This document shows, one piece after another, positions 53,774-63,111 of a stretch of 64,000 nucleotides of DNA. Source of the stretch: Ruminiclostridium sufflavum DSM 19573 (GTDB lineage Bacteria; Bacillota; Clostridia; Acetivibrionales; DSM-1351); the NCBI RefSeq assembly GCF_003208175.1, contig NZ_QKMR01000008.1:62001-126000 (forward strand), written 5' to 3'. The notes beneath the pieces were generated by a model. It worked only from the letters and a program-made list of their open reading frames with translations. It was not told the origin of the DNA and ran no database searches. The position numbers and the translations under genes were made by a program. Each line of letters begins with the position of its first letter. Position 1 is the stretch's first letter.

Positions 53774-53859
53774 CCACCATTTTTATGCAACTTGCATTAT
53801 TTATGTATAATGCTGATAGTATATATTGTTAAGTTATTACAAATATTATTCAACAGACC

Positions 53860-53887
53860 TTGTATTATATTTTCTTTTATGTATAAT
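53860..53887 (+). promoter_or_regulatory. gntR promoter
   Basis: TTGTAT (53860-53865) and perfect TATAAT (53882-53887), 16 bases apart. Confidence 0.65.
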
Positions 53888-53898
53888 TAGATGTATAC

Positions 53899-53912
53899 TT
53901 AGTACGTACAAA
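53899..53912 (+). promoter_or_regulatory. Operator-like site of the gntR promoter
   Basis: TTAGTACGTACAAA, with the palindromic core GTACGTAC, begins 11 bases after the -10 and resembles the site at the divergent promoter. Suits autorepression by the GntR protein. Confidence 0.5.
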
Positions 53913-53952
53913 GATATCAAGCAACCACGACAAAAGAAAGGTGGTGCTATTC

Positions 53953-54801
53953 ATGCCCCTAAACAAGCATGAGTTAAACCGAGAAGTTCCGATTCCTCTT
54001 TATTATCAGCTTAAAAGCTTTTTACTTGAGGAAATAAAAAACGGAAATTACAAAATAGGAGCATCAATCCCTACTGAATATGAGATTCAGCAAATGTTTA
54101 AAATAAGCCGTTTCACTGTAAGACAAGCCATATCAGAGCTGGTTCAGGAAGGCTGGCTGTCGCGTCAGACAAGCAAGGGAACCTTTGTCACTCATCCCAA
54201 GGAGGATGTATCTCACATAAGGTCTTTCGAGCCTTTTTATCAGCAGGTAGCCAGAAGCGGAATGGAGGCACGTACAGAATTAGTTGACCTGAAAGTAATT
54301 GAAGCCGGTGAGGTTATATCCTCATATTTAAATATAGATCCTAAAAGCAAAGTTATTTCGATGTTCAGAAGGAGATATTCAAATAATATGCCAATGGTAA
54401 CAATGCAGAATTTTTTACCCTATTCCTTGTGCAGCTTTATTTTAAGTCATGATTTTGAAAAGGAGTCATTATACGAAGTACTATCCCAACATATTGAGTC
54501 ACGAACCTCCGTGACTAAAACCATCGTATCAGCCACAAAATCCACAGCTGAAGATGTTACTCTTCTGGGAATCAAACCGGGAGTTCCGATTCTCAGTTTT
54601 AATACAATTACCAGAACAGAAAGCGGCAATATTATTGACTATGCCTTTTCCCGTTACAGAGGCGATATGAATAAATTTGAAATTGATGTTTATCCTGAAA
54701 AAGATAAGCTTCAGTCTGATGCTGAAATGTTCGAGTATGCCTCTATGGAGGCAGGCAGCCAGAGCAGCCACAAAAAAAGAGGCTCCGGCACACTGACCTA
54801 A
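53953..54801 (+). CDS. GntR/HutC family transcriptional regulator
   Basis: 282 residues. The ATG at 53953 follows AAAGGTGGTG. Residues 10-80 form the winged helix-turn-helix (PIPLYYQLKSFLLEEI, FKISRFTVRQAISELVQEGW), residues 95-245 a UTRA ligand-binding domain, followed by a basic Ser-rich tail. HutC-type regulators usually sense phosphorylated sugars. Divergent from the kinase-aldolase-mgl operon and most likely its repressor. Confidence 0.93.
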   Translation: MPLNKHELNREVPIPLYYQLKSFLLEEIKNGNYKIGASIPTEYEIQQMFKISRFTVRQAISELVQEGWLSRQTSKGTFVTHPKEDVSHIRSFEPFYQQVARSGMEARTELVDLKVIEAGEVISSYLNIDPKSKVISMFRRRYSNNMPMVTMQNFLPYSLCSFILSHDFEKESLYEVLSQHIESRTSVTKTIVSATKSTAEDVTLLGIKPGVPILSFNTITRTESGNIIDYAFSRYRGDMNKFEIDVYPEKDKLQSDAEMFEYASMEAGSQSSHKKRGSGTLT

Positions 54802-55699
54802 GCCCAATTTTACAGACACATTAAACATCAAGTATAATAAAAAAGAAGAATGTGTCGATAAATGGGAAAAGTATATAATCAGGCATATAAAATGGAGATA
54901 TGCAAGAGGGATGTAGAAGGTGGCAGCTTTAATTGTGTAAATCAACACTCTTTTTAGAATATCAAGCCAGCTGCCTGATGCAGGAAATATGCGGTTTTCA
55001 CATCACAGAGAAAGCAGGAACTATGCCAGCTCCGCTGGATTCACGGAATGTAAATAATTTTGTATATGGAGAGTCTTTATACTAGTATTTGGTTAAGTAT
55101 TTCCTAAGTATTAACTATTAAAATTTTATTTTATATTTAAATTATATTTTCTCATTATTATGCATGTTGGTGAATAAATCTGGCAATAATGTTAATAATG
55201 ATATCTCTATGTCCTAACCCCTGTATTTTGGGGCCTAGCCCGTCCGGCAATGAGGACAAGCCCTTTAGGGCGGTGGGGGCTTATCCGATCTAAAGGTATA
55301 GTTCTAGCCTTCCATCGTACATAATCATCAATTGGCTCATTACCTGATCCCAGTTCCGGTATCTCTGAGTCCATTTTTTAATCGCATTCATTTATTCTAT
55401 ATAGAGCATTTTCTTCAAAGAGATGGGACAATTATTGCTGTCGATGTAAAAGCTCTCGATATTAATTGATAAAATGAGTTCACTGTATTAGCTATGCCGG
55501 CTCTCGCAGGAATGCTTGACCGCGTTGTTCTTATATGGTAAAATTTAACATATTATAAAATCTATTTTACATGGAAGGAGGTATTATTTTTTAAAGTATC
55601 TGACTGTAAAATCCATATTGGAAATCAATCAGATCACATTAAATTTTGAAATATGATGTCCTAGGTAAATAAACCTTTTTAAGTTATGGAGGTGCTATA
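54802..55699. other. Long gap with a hairpin and insertion-sequence debris
   Basis: About 900 bases without an intact gene. GACACATT/AATGTGTC (54815-54856) may end the gntR transcript. The segment 55200-55290 is GC-richer with several small hairpins (CCCC-GGGG, GCCC-TTTA-GGGC) and probably is the end of a decayed IS256-type element. A GTAAAAT/ATTTTAC inverted repeat near 55540-55565 and an orphan AAGGAGGT near 55574 lie between that debris and the esterase gene. Confidence 0.5.
55290..55498 (-). pseudogene. Remnant of an IS256-family transposase C-terminus
   Basis: Read leftward, frames encode NTVNSFYQLISRAFTS, then after a frameshift KKMLYIE, a stop codon, and MNAIKKWTQRYRNWDQ continuing to MSQLMIMYDGRLELYL and a stop at 55290. 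This is the typical IS256 transposase end (NTVNSFN...LLKMLYLA...NAIKKWTQRYRNWDQV). It has one frameshift, one internal stop and no 5' part. The sequence differs from the intact IS nearby, so it came from another IS256 member. Confidence 0.8.
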
Positions 55700-56653
55700 A
55701 TGAAGTCAATAAAAAAGCTGCTCGCCATGATACTGGGAATTATATTAATTAACGGCCTTTATACATCTGCAGTCTATGCGGCGAGTTCAGTTAAAACAGA
55801 GTCTCATTCCAGTACAGTATTAAATCGTACAATGGATTACAATGTTTATCTTCCCCCTTCCTATTCGACAGATGCGGCAAGAAAATACCCTGTTATGTAT
55901 CTTCTTCATGGTATGGGGGGATCATATAATGATTGGAAGCGCATGGGTATGCAATCCATTGTGGACAAGGCTGGTGGAAAAGAAATGGTAATTATTATGC
56001 CTGACGGATTGAACAACGCATTCTACGTTGATGGATACAAATCCGGCATAAATTGGGATACATACTTTGAGCAAGAGCTGATACCGTATGTTGAAGCAAA
56101 GTACAGGATAGACCCTGCAAATGGAAAAAACCGTGCCATCGCGGGACTTTCAATGGGTGGCTTCGGAGCTGCATATCACGGATTCAAATACCCTGATAAG
56201 TTCAGCTCAGCTTATTCCATGAGTGGAGCCTTAGAAGTTACCGGAAATTTATTCTCTGTCGTAAATAAAAACAAATATCCTGCCTTTACTATGGAATGTG
56301 GAACAGAGGATACCTTGGTCGGTCAAATGAATGTAAGTTTCCATAATAAATTACAGCAAGCAGGAATATCCCATGATTATATTACCAGAAGCGGAACTCA
56401 TAGTGTGGAGTTCTGGAATGCATGCCTGCCGAAAGCAATCGTATTTGCCAGCAAATATTTTATAACCGGAAGCTCGAATAAGGGCGATGCCAATAAGGAC
56501 GGTAATGTGGACTCACTGGATCTTGCAGCAATAAAGACAGCGCTTTTGGAAGAATCCTTCTCTGATATAGATACCCTTGCAGCCGACATGAATAATGACA
56601 AGTCTATTGATGCTATAGATTTGGCACTATTAAAAGCAGAACTGTTGAAGTGA
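55700..56653 (+). CDS. Secreted cellulosomal CE1-type esterase with type I dockerin
   Basis: 317 residues. Signal peptide 1-27 (MKSIKKLLAMILGIILINGL). Residues 30-250 are an alpha/beta hydrolase of the esterase D/feruloyl esterase type, with nucleophile serine in IAGLSMGGFGA (near 153), oxyanion region YLLHGMGGSYNDW and catalytic histidine in SGTHSVEFW. Residues 258-317 form a dockerin: GDANKDGNVDSLDLAAIK and DMNNDKSIDAIDLALLK, two calcium loops with recognition pairs SL and AI, the hydrophobic kind of mesophilic clostridia. It likely removes feruloyl or acetyl groups from xylan in the cellulosome. GGAGGT precedes the ATG. Confidence 0.92.
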   Translation: MKSIKKLLAMILGIILINGLYTSAVYAASSVKTESHSSTVLNRTMDYNVYLPPSYSTDAARKYPVMYLLHGMGGSYNDWKRMGMQSIVDKAGGKEMVIIMPDGLNNAFYVDGYKSGINWDTYFEQELIPYVEAKYRIDPANGKNRAIAGLSMGGFGAAYHGFKYPDKFSSAYSMSGALEVTGNLFSVVNKNKYPAFTMECGTEDTLVGQMNVSFHNKLQQAGISHDYITRSGTHSVEFWNACLPKAIVFASKYFITGSSNKGDANKDGNVDSLDLAAIKTALLEESFSDIDTLAADMNNDKSIDAIDLALLKAELLK

Positions 56654-56687
56654 GTGACTGCCTGAACCGGTATGATTGATACGCCTG

Positions 56688-56754
56688 TTCAATACTACCT
56701 GCCCTGAGAATCATACTGCAATCGGGTAGTGATTGTTGAAAGCCTTGGTTTTTT
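56688..56754 (+). terminator. Probable terminator after the dockerin esterase
   Basis: TTCAA-ACTACC pairs with GGTAGT-TTGAA (56688-56740, with a bulge), followed after 8 bases by TTTTTT. Confidence 0.5.
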
Positions 56755-56808
56755 AAGTCTCTCATTGGTTAGCACTATTGAAAGGATTGGGCTATTGGAG
56801 ATTTCCAT

Positions 56809-58243
56809 GGTAGTGTCCAGAATTTTGTGTAAACCCAGAGATAATATATTTTTTGAATAACCGGATGTCGGATTTTTGGAGCATCCGGTTATCTGTACTT
56901 TATCACGTGATTTTTATAGAGTCAATAAGGATTTTTTGAGGGAGAATCAAACAAGATCCCTATCCGTTATGCGACCGTCAAAGTAAATCATGAGCTGGTC
57001 CAGGATAGTACCCCACCCTTGAACCCGTCCTGTCCATTTTTTGATAATATTGCGGATAGCCAGATAAAGAGATTTCATCAAGGCATCATCCGAAGGGTAT
57101 GCCGATTTCGTCTTGGTAGCTTTCCGCAACTGCCGGTTGAAATTTTCAATGGCATTGGTGGTGTATATGATTTTCCGAATTTCTTCAGGATATTTAAAAA
57201 ACACGCTGATTTCTTCCCAGTTGTTTCTCCAGGAACGCACTGCGTTCGGATATTTGGAACCCCATTTGGCGTCAAAAGTATCCAATTCCTGTAATGCCAG
57301 AGATTCGGTAGCTGCCTTGTAAATCGGCTTTAAATCTGCCGTAAATGCTTTCAATTCCTTATAGGAGACATACCTTACGGAGTTCCTGATTTGGTGGACG
57401 ATGCATCTTTGAATTTCGGTATGAGGATATACTGCCCTGATTGCATCCGGAAAGCCAGTCAGCCCATCTACAGAGGCAATGAGGATATCCTGAACCCCTC
57501 GATTGCGGATCTCATTCATGATTCCAAGCCAGAACTTACTGCTTTCAGCCTCGCCAACCCACATGCCAAGAATATCTTTCTGGACTTCCAAATCAATGCC
57601 TATGGCTATGTATACAGCCTTTTTGACTACAGTTCCGTCTTTCCGAACCGAATAATGGATAGCGTCCAAAAAGACAATAGGATAAACACTTTTAAGCATC
57701 CTATTTTGCCATTCTTTGATTTCCGGTAATATTCGATCTGTGATTTTAGAAATCAGAGTGGGCGAAACATCAATGCCATAAAGCTCGTTCAGATGTGACT
57801 CAATATCCCGGTTGCTCATCCCCCTTCCATACAGAGCGATAATTTGTCCTTCAATTCCTTTAATCTCCGTTTGATGTTTCTTGACAATCTGAGGCTCAAA
57901 TTCACCATTCCGGTCACGAGGGATATCGAGATCTATTTCTCCGAACTCTGATCGGACCATCTTCTTGCTGAAGCCATTACGGGAATCATCCGTCTCCTTG
58001 TTTTGGGTATCATACTTTTCGTAGCCGAGCTCATCATCCGGTTCGCTATTGAGCATCCTCTGAATGGTGCCTCCCATAAGGTCTTTGAGCATGTTTTTGA
58101 TATCATCTGTGTCCTTGATGTTGTACTCCTTAATGAGTTGATCCAATAGTTCGTTGGGCAATCTTTTCTTAGGCATAAAAAACCTCCAGTTTGATATTAT
58201 TTTATATCACCCTGAAGGTTTACACAAAATTATTTACCCTCTC
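56809..58243. mobile_element. Insertion sequence, IS256 family, about 1.43 kb
   Basis: Imperfect inverted repeats of about 27 bases bound the element (56809-56835 and 58217-58243); their inner 15 bases (AATTTTGTGTAAACC) are identical. One transposase gene fills it. I could not find a target-site duplication, so the outer ends are approximate. Confidence 0.8.
56947..58176 (-). CDS. IS256-family transposase
   Basis: 409 residues, full length and uninterrupted, so possibly active. The DDE residues lie in VFLDAIHYSV, VDGLTGFPDAI and TTNAIENFNRQLRK; the C-terminus NIIKKWTGRVQGWGTILDQL is typical. Mutator-type (MULE) superfamily fold. GGAGG lies 6 bases before the ATG. Confidence 0.96.
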   Translation of the reverse strand: MPKKRLPNELLDQLIKEYNIKDTDDIKNMLKDLMGGTIQRMLNSEPDDELGYEKYDTQNKETDDSRNGFSKKMVRSEFGEIDLDIPRDRNGEFEPQIVKKHQTEIKGIEGQIIALYGRGMSNRDIESHLNELYGIDVSPTLISKITDRILPEIKEWQNRMLKSVYPIVFLDAIHYSVRKDGTVVKKAVYIAIGIDLEVQKDILGMWVGEAESSKFWLGIMNEIRNRGVQDILIASVDGLTGFPDAIRAVYPHTEIQRCIVHQIRNSVRYVSYKELKAFTADLKPIYKAATESLALQELDTFDAKWGSKYPNAVRSWRNNWEEISVFFKYPEEIRKIIYTTNAIENFNRQLRKATKTKSAYPSDDALMKSLYLAIRNIIKKWTGRVQGWGTILDQLMIYFDGRITDRDLV

Positions 58244-58560
58244 CAGTATTCCTTTTTTGCTATTAGCATAAACTTTATACCTTGAGTCCATTTCAGACAT
58301 CATTTCAATTAATTATCTACAAGCATATTTTGATAACTTTTAAAATTTTTTAAGCATAAATTTCAGTATTTACTTTATTTAATATGCAACATACTATATA
58401 TTGTATTGTATCGTCACGTACCCAATAGTAACAGCTTCTATATATGTGTAATTATGTATTTACTTTTATATGATATAATGGTATATTTTTCATGGTACAA
58501 TTACTTTCTTATCATATTGTACTCTAATTCTCAAAACAAATAATGATTGGAGGTTTGAAA
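58244..58560 (+). other. AT-rich gap with a -10-like element
   Basis: No gene seen. TATAAT at 58474-58479 lies about 80 bases before the next start; no good -35 accompanies it. Confidence 0.3.
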
Positions 58561-58878
58561 ATGAGTAAGTTATTTAAGTCCCTTATAATGGGTGCTATTG
58601 TAGGTATATTGGAAGTTTGTCTTATGACTTTTCAGAATGCAGATTTGTATTCTAACATATCTACTCTTATCCACTGGATTGTACTAGGTTTTCTTATCAA
58701 TTACGTAAATCTGAATATAAAACCATGGTTAAAAGGTATTCTCCTTGCAGAAATTACAGCTCTTCCAATTGTAGCATTACTTTTGAAATCCGAGCCTGTA
58801 TCCGGTGTTCCTATTCTTGTATTATCAGCCGTTTTCGGTGCTATTCTAGGTATTTGGGGAGATAAATATGCCAAGTAA
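58561..58878 (+). CDS. Small polytopic membrane protein, function unknown
   Basis: 105 residues, three to four hydrophobic helices (SLIMGAIVGILEVCLMTF, HWIVLGFLINYV, ILLAEITALPIVALLL, IPILVLSAVFGAILGIW-like end). The ATG at 58561 has GGAGG 8 bases upstream. Its 3' end overlaps the next gene by 11 bases. I do not recognise the family; the fold is reminiscent of small conserved YndM/YfzA-like membrane proteins but that is a guess. Confidence 0.75.
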   Translation: MSKLFKSLIMGAIVGILEVCLMTFQNADLYSNISTLIHWIVLGFLINYVNLNIKPWLKGILLAEITALPIVALLLKSEPVSGVPILVLSAVFGAILGIWGDKYAK

Positions 58879-59233
58879 AAAACAAGTAGAAAAAAAAATC
58901 ATTAATGGACGACTTGCATGTAACTATGGTGGCTGGATGTACTGTAATGAATGTGGAAATACTGTAGGCTATCTTTGCTATTCTACATATTCCTATTTTA
59001 AATATAATTTTAAATGTAATTGCGGATGTGAAGGTTCTTTTGAGCTAATAGAAAATAAAGATTCCAAATCCAATAGCGATATGCCTTTGCTCATCAAGAA
59101 AAATCGGCTTACATGCCCGGTAGATGAGAGTCCTCTTTTTTCAATTGTTAATAAAAATGTATCTTCATACAGTTTTGAAGTTACTTGCAACAAATGCATG
59201 ACATCTTATAAAGAGTCGAATATAAATACCTAG
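58868..59233 (+). CDS. Small cysteine-rich, zinc-ribbon-like protein
   Basis: 121 residues. Cysteines in CNECG, CNCGC, CPVDE and CNKC form two possible zinc-binding knuckle pairs. No signal peptide. GGGAGA lies 7 bases before the ATG and it overlaps the membrane-protein gene, so the two are translationally coupled. Not recognised; might be a regulator or adaptor of the membrane protein. Confidence 0.7.
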   Translation: MPSKKQVEKKIINGRLACNYGGWMYCNECGNTVGYLCYSTYSYFKYNFKCNCGCEGSFELIENKDSKSNSDMPLLIKKNRLTCPVDESPLFSIVNKNVSSYSFEVTCNKCMTSYKESNINT

Positions 59234-59342
59234 CATTTGTAATATGCTATTTTTAAAATTGAAGTAAGCCGGTAATATATCTATGAAGATGTATTACCAG
59301 CTTACAATAATTTATTAATGCATACTGCGGAAATTGCAGTAA

Positions 59343-61250
59343 TTATATTTTTAAAGAGGCACTTTTGTTTAGAAACTCAAATATGCTATTTTCGATACCC
59401 TTTTCATTCATTTTGTACTTATTAAATATTTGTTCAATTGTTCCTTGTTCTATAAATTCATCTGGAAACCCAATTATTTTTATATTCACTACAATTCCCT
59501 CTGAGTTTAAAGCATCTAAAATACCTTCTCCAAATCCTCCAATTATTGTATTATCCTCAATTGTAACAAGATTCCCTGTCTTTCTCACTGATTCAAAAAT
59601 TGTTATAGTATCTAGTGGTTTTACAAACCTAGCATTTATTACTTCTGCGCTAATGCCTTTAATTTTGAGCAATTCTGCAACATTAAGCACTGTTTCAACC
59701 ATTTTTCCTAATGCCACAATAGTTAAATCCTTACCCTCTCGTGCAATATATGATTTGGGATATATTATAGAATCTGAGTTCATTAGTTTTTCCCTTCCAA
59801 CACCTCTAGGATAGCGTATTGCAATGGGTCCTTCATGCATGAGAACTGCATACTTAAGCATCTCCGAAAGCTCTCGGTAGTCAGCCGGTGACATTATCGA
59901 CATATTAGGAATATGCCTAAGATAGGAAATATCGTAAATTCCCTGATGTGTTTCTCCATCTTCCCCAACTATTCCAGCCCTATCTATAGCAAACACAACA
60001 TTCAATTTTTGTCTTGCTATATCATGTATAATCTGGTCGTATGCTCTTTGAAGAAATGTGGAGTATACTGCAAATACTGGTTTCAGCCCTCCGGCAGCAA
60101 GTCCTGCTGCAAAAGTAGCTGCATGCTGTTCAGCAATTCCGACGTCAAAGAACCTATTAGGATATTTTTGAGAAAACTCATTAATTCCAGTTCCCTCCTT
60201 CATAGCTGCAGTGATAACAACTAATTTAGGTTCGATCTCTCCCAACCTGATTATTTCCCTCCCAAAAACACCTGAATATCCTGTCTCATTTCGTATCAAA
60301 GGCTCACCTGTTTCTATATTAAAAGGAGATACTCCGTGGTACTTCGAAGGCTTTTCTTCTGCGTACTTATATCCTTTTCCCTTCCTTGTACAAACATGTA
60401 CTATTACAGGTCCGTGGATACTTTTAGCATGTTCAAGTCCTTCCATAAGCTTATTTAAATCATGACCATCAATAGGTCCAATATAGTGAAACCCAAGTTC
60501 TTCAAAAAAATCTCCAAACATACTTGTGTATTTTACATTACATCGTATCGGCGGTATAGACATTTGCTTTTTTAATGGTCTTTCAGAACAAAAATTATTT
60601 AGTTCCAAACTTAGATTACTTTTCTCTTTTACATATAAAGGATTTTTCTTTATACGCTCTAAGTATTTTGATAAACCACCCACACTAGGAGATATAGAAA
60701 TACCATTATCGTTTAGTATAACAATTACTGCTTTTCCCTGCTCTCCGGCATTATTTAATGCCTCAAAAATCATCCCCCCTGTCATACTTCCATCTCCCAC
60801 GACAGTAACAACATGATGACTCTCTTTTTTTATATCCCTTGCACTTGCCAACCCTATAGCTGCTGAAACAGATGTACTGCTATGCCCGGTATCAAAACAG
60901 TCCATTTTATTCTCTTTTGCTTTTGGAAATCCTGATAGCCCTTTTATTTTTCGTAAATCCTGAAACTGATCTCTGCGTCCAGTTATAATTTTGTGAACAT
61001 ATGCCTGATGCCCTACATCCCATATTATTTTATCTATTGCAGCATCAAAAGAGCGATGTATTGCAAAGGTTAGTTCAACTATTCCTAAGTTGGAAGCAAG
61101 ATGTCCTCCTGTTTTTGACAAACTACCTAACAAGAAGTCCCTTATTTCTATTGCCAATCTTTCAAGTTCTTCATAACTTAAAGTTTTTAAATCCTCTGGG
61201 GATCTTATTCTGTCAAGTATCAAAGTATTATGTTGCCGTTCTTCCAACAT
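59343..61250 (-). CDS. dxs: 1-deoxy-D-xylulose-5-phosphate synthase
   Basis: 635 residues. The thiamine diphosphate-binding motif GDGSMTGGMIFEALNNAG near 150 and the Dxs/transketolase blocks DVGHQAYVHKIITGR near 70, DVGIAEQHAATFAAG near 370 and RYPRGVG near 478 are clear. It makes DXP from pyruvate and glyceraldehyde 3-phosphate, the first MEP-pathway step. The ATG at 61250 is chosen from GCGAGG/AAGGA upstream; an in-frame GTG four codons earlier is possible. Dxs lies far from ispD/ispF and at the end of a leftward run with an ABC exporter and a radical SAM gene, so it may serve a dedicated pathway or be a second copy. Confidence 0.95.
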   Translation of the reverse strand: MLEERQHNTLILDRIRSPEDLKTLSYEELERLAIEIRDFLLGSLSKTGGHLASNLGIVELTFAIHRSFDAAIDKIIWDVGHQAYVHKIITGRRDQFQDLRKIKGLSGFPKAKENKMDCFDTGHSSTSVSAAIGLASARDIKKESHHVVTVVGDGSMTGGMIFEALNNAGEQGKAVIVILNDNGISISPSVGGLSKYLERIKKNPLYVKEKSNLSLELNNFCSERPLKKQMSIPPIRCNVKYTSMFGDFFEELGFHYIGPIDGHDLNKLMEGLEHAKSIHGPVIVHVCTRKGKGYKYAEEKPSKYHGVSPFNIETGEPLIRNETGYSGVFGREIIRLGEIEPKLVVITAAMKEGTGINEFSQKYPNRFFDVGIAEQHAATFAAGLAAGGLKPVFAVYSTFLQRAYDQIIHDIARQKLNVVFAIDRAGIVGEDGETHQGIYDISYLRHIPNMSIMSPADYRELSEMLKYAVLMHEGPIAIRYPRGVGREKLMNSDSIIYPKSYIAREGKDLTIVALGKMVETVLNVAELLKIKGISAEVINARFVKPLDTITIFESVRKTGNLVTIEDNTIIGGFGEGILDALNSEGIVVNIKIIGFPDEFIEQGTIEQIFNKYKMNEKGIENSIFEFLNKSASLKI

Positions 61251-61314
61251 CCCGTCCTTCACCTCGCCTTACTTTAGTCTTTCTCAATAGCCTGTAGTTC
61301 TATTTGAAAAATAA

Positions 61315-62265
61315 TCAACCAATATCTGCAAATCCCTTACCTGTTTTGAAAATAAATACATCCTCAAGCGTACAATTATGTAATTTTATATCTGTAGCTC
61401 CTCTACCAGAAAGAGTTTGAGCAACATCAATGGCATCATTTTCATTTAAAAACACTCGTAAGCTTTTACCGTGCTTTTCTATAATCATTCTCCCATTAGT
61501 CTTGTTTTTAACTATATTCTGTATTTCTCCTGTTTCACCATTAAACTTAAACTCTACCACAGTCTCTCCCATTTCCATTTTAAGCTCTTTGGGAGTTCCG
61601 GTAGCTACTATTTTGCCTTTATCCATTATTGCCACCCGGTCACAGAGGTCATCAGCTTCTTCTATGTACTGTGTAGTCATTAAGATTGTATATTTTCCTT
61701 TTAATTTATTGATAATTTTCCAAATCTCTTTTCTTGCCAAAGGATCAAGACCAACTGTTGGCTCATCCATAATGAGAAATGATGGTTCTTGTATCAAAGC
61801 TCTACCAATCAAAACTTTTTGCTGCATTCCTCCTGATAGCTTTGATATGTTCTCTCTTGCTCGGTCTTTAAGTCCAAGTTGTTTCAACATGTTTATGGCT
61901 TTTACCTTTGCCTCTGATTTAGAAAACCCGTAGTACATTGCATGAAACATTAAATTTTCTAAAACGTTCAGGTTAGGATGCAAATTTCTGTTTTGTGGAA
62001 TGATTCCGGTCATTCTTTTTGCTGCTATAGAATCTTCATTTATGTTCTTATTATTTATTAAAATACTTCCCACATCAATTTCACAGAGTTGGCATAAAGA
62101 ACGTATTGCTGTTGTTTTCCCAGCACCATTCGGGCCAAGCAAGCCAAATATCTCACCCGGTTTTATTTTAAAGCTTATATCATTTAAGCCCCTCATATTA
62201 CCATAGTCTTTTCTGATACCTTTAACTTCAACAGGCACTTCTGTTGATATTTTCGTCAAAATCAT
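61315..62265 (-). CDS. ABC-2 type exporter ATP-binding protein (DrrA-like)
   Basis: 316 residues. Walker A GPNGAGKTTAIRSL near 44, signature LSGGMQQKVLIGRAL near 142, Walker B LIMDEPTVGLDP; the C-terminal 90 residues match the DrrA-type tail. It powers export with the adjacent permease. AAGGGGG precedes the ATG. It lies 64 bases before dxs and 42 after the permease. Confidence 0.93.
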   Translation of the reverse strand: MILTKISTEVPVEVKGIRKDYGNMRGLNDISFKIKPGEIFGLLGPNGAGKTTAIRSLCQLCEIDVGSILINNKNINEDSIAAKRMTGIIPQNRNLHPNLNVLENLMFHAMYYGFSKSEAKVKAINMLKQLGLKDRARENISKLSGGMQQKVLIGRALIQEPSFLIMDEPTVGLDPLARKEIWKIINKLKGKYTILMTTQYIEEADDLCDRVAIMDKGKIVATGTPKELKMEMGETVVEFKFNGETGEIQNIVKNKTNGRMIIEKHGKSLRVFLNENDAIDVAQTLSGRGATDIKLHNCTLEDVFIFKTGKGFADIG

Positions 62266-62307
62266 TATTAATTACCCCCTTTACAATACCTATCAATTAT
62301 ACTATTG

Positions 62308-63060
62308 TCAGTTTATTAGCCTTTTCTTAATCAGCTTTTTTGCAACTGATAGAAACAGTAGAATCACTATAACAACTACTCCTATTGAAATAAAAGTCCA
62401 TTTGTCAATTGAAAATAGAATACTGTCTCTGAATGCTCTTACTAAGTGATAAAGTGGAGATATATTAAGAACCCATTTATATTCCCCAAGTATTTCTATA
62501 TTGAAAAAAGTTTCACTGAAAAAAAGCTGTGGCATTACAAAAAGATTTAAGATTCCTACAAATGAATCATGGTTTGGTGCAACTAATGCACATATTATAG
62601 TAAAAAGACTGTATAAAATACCTGCAAGTATCAGTACAGAAAACCCAAGTAGATAAGAGGGTTTGAAATTTATAATTTTTGCTCCACATAAGGTGGCAAT
62701 AGCATATATAACAAGGCTTCCCGAAAGGCTTTTACTGGTAATTCCCAAAGCTTTTCCAAGGACAATTTGCAATATATTTGCCGGAGATGTTAATAGTTCT
62801 TCAACATTTTTTGTGAATTGAAAATCAGATAGGTGATCAAATCCAGTTACAAATGTACTGGTTGTCATTATTGTGATAACAACTATCGCACTTGATACAT
62901 ATGTAAGGTAATCTACACTGGATTTAAAAGGTACTATTCCTCCAAGAAGTTTACCTATAGCAAACAACATTATTAGAGGTAGCATAATTCCGGGAATTAT
63001 AGTCCCCATAGCATTTTTTTTAAACAAGGTCATTTCTCTCTTCCAAATAAGAAACGTCAT
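62308..63060 (-). CDS. ABC-2 type exporter permease (DrrB-like)
   Basis: 250 residues, six membrane helices, ABC-2 family (GTIIPGIMLPLIMLFAIGKL near 18; QFTKNVEELLTSPANIL near 80; FFSETFFNIE near 185). The ATG at 63060 lies 8 bases after GGAGG, which lies inside a longer open frame beginning seven codons earlier. DrrAB pairs export lipids, polyketides and other amphiphiles. Confidence 0.92.
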   Translation of the reverse strand: MTFLIWKREMTLFKKNAMGTIIPGIMLPLIMLFAIGKLLGGIVPFKSSVDYLTYVSSAIVVITIMTTSTFVTGFDHLSDFQFTKNVEELLTSPANILQIVLGKALGITSKSLSGSLVIYAIATLCGAKIINFKPSYLLGFSVLILAGILYSLFTIICALVAPNHDSFVGILNLFVMPQLFFSETFFNIEILGEYKWVLNISPLYHLVRAFRDSILFSIDKWTFISIGVVVIVILLFLSVAKKLIKKRLIN

Positions 63061-63111
63061 TTTTTTAACCTCCAGATTCATATATTAAATTTTTTATGTT
63101 GCAGACTATTT

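Noticed and set aside
55200-55290. GC-rich folded segment as riboswitch or TnpB guide RNA
   Set aside because: It adjoins the stop of a decayed IS256 transposase and no tnpB is present, so it is better explained as the end of that element.
56800-58252. Target-site duplication of the IS256 element
   Set aside because: The 8-9 bases outside the inverted repeats do not match, so the exact ends or the duplication could not be confirmed.
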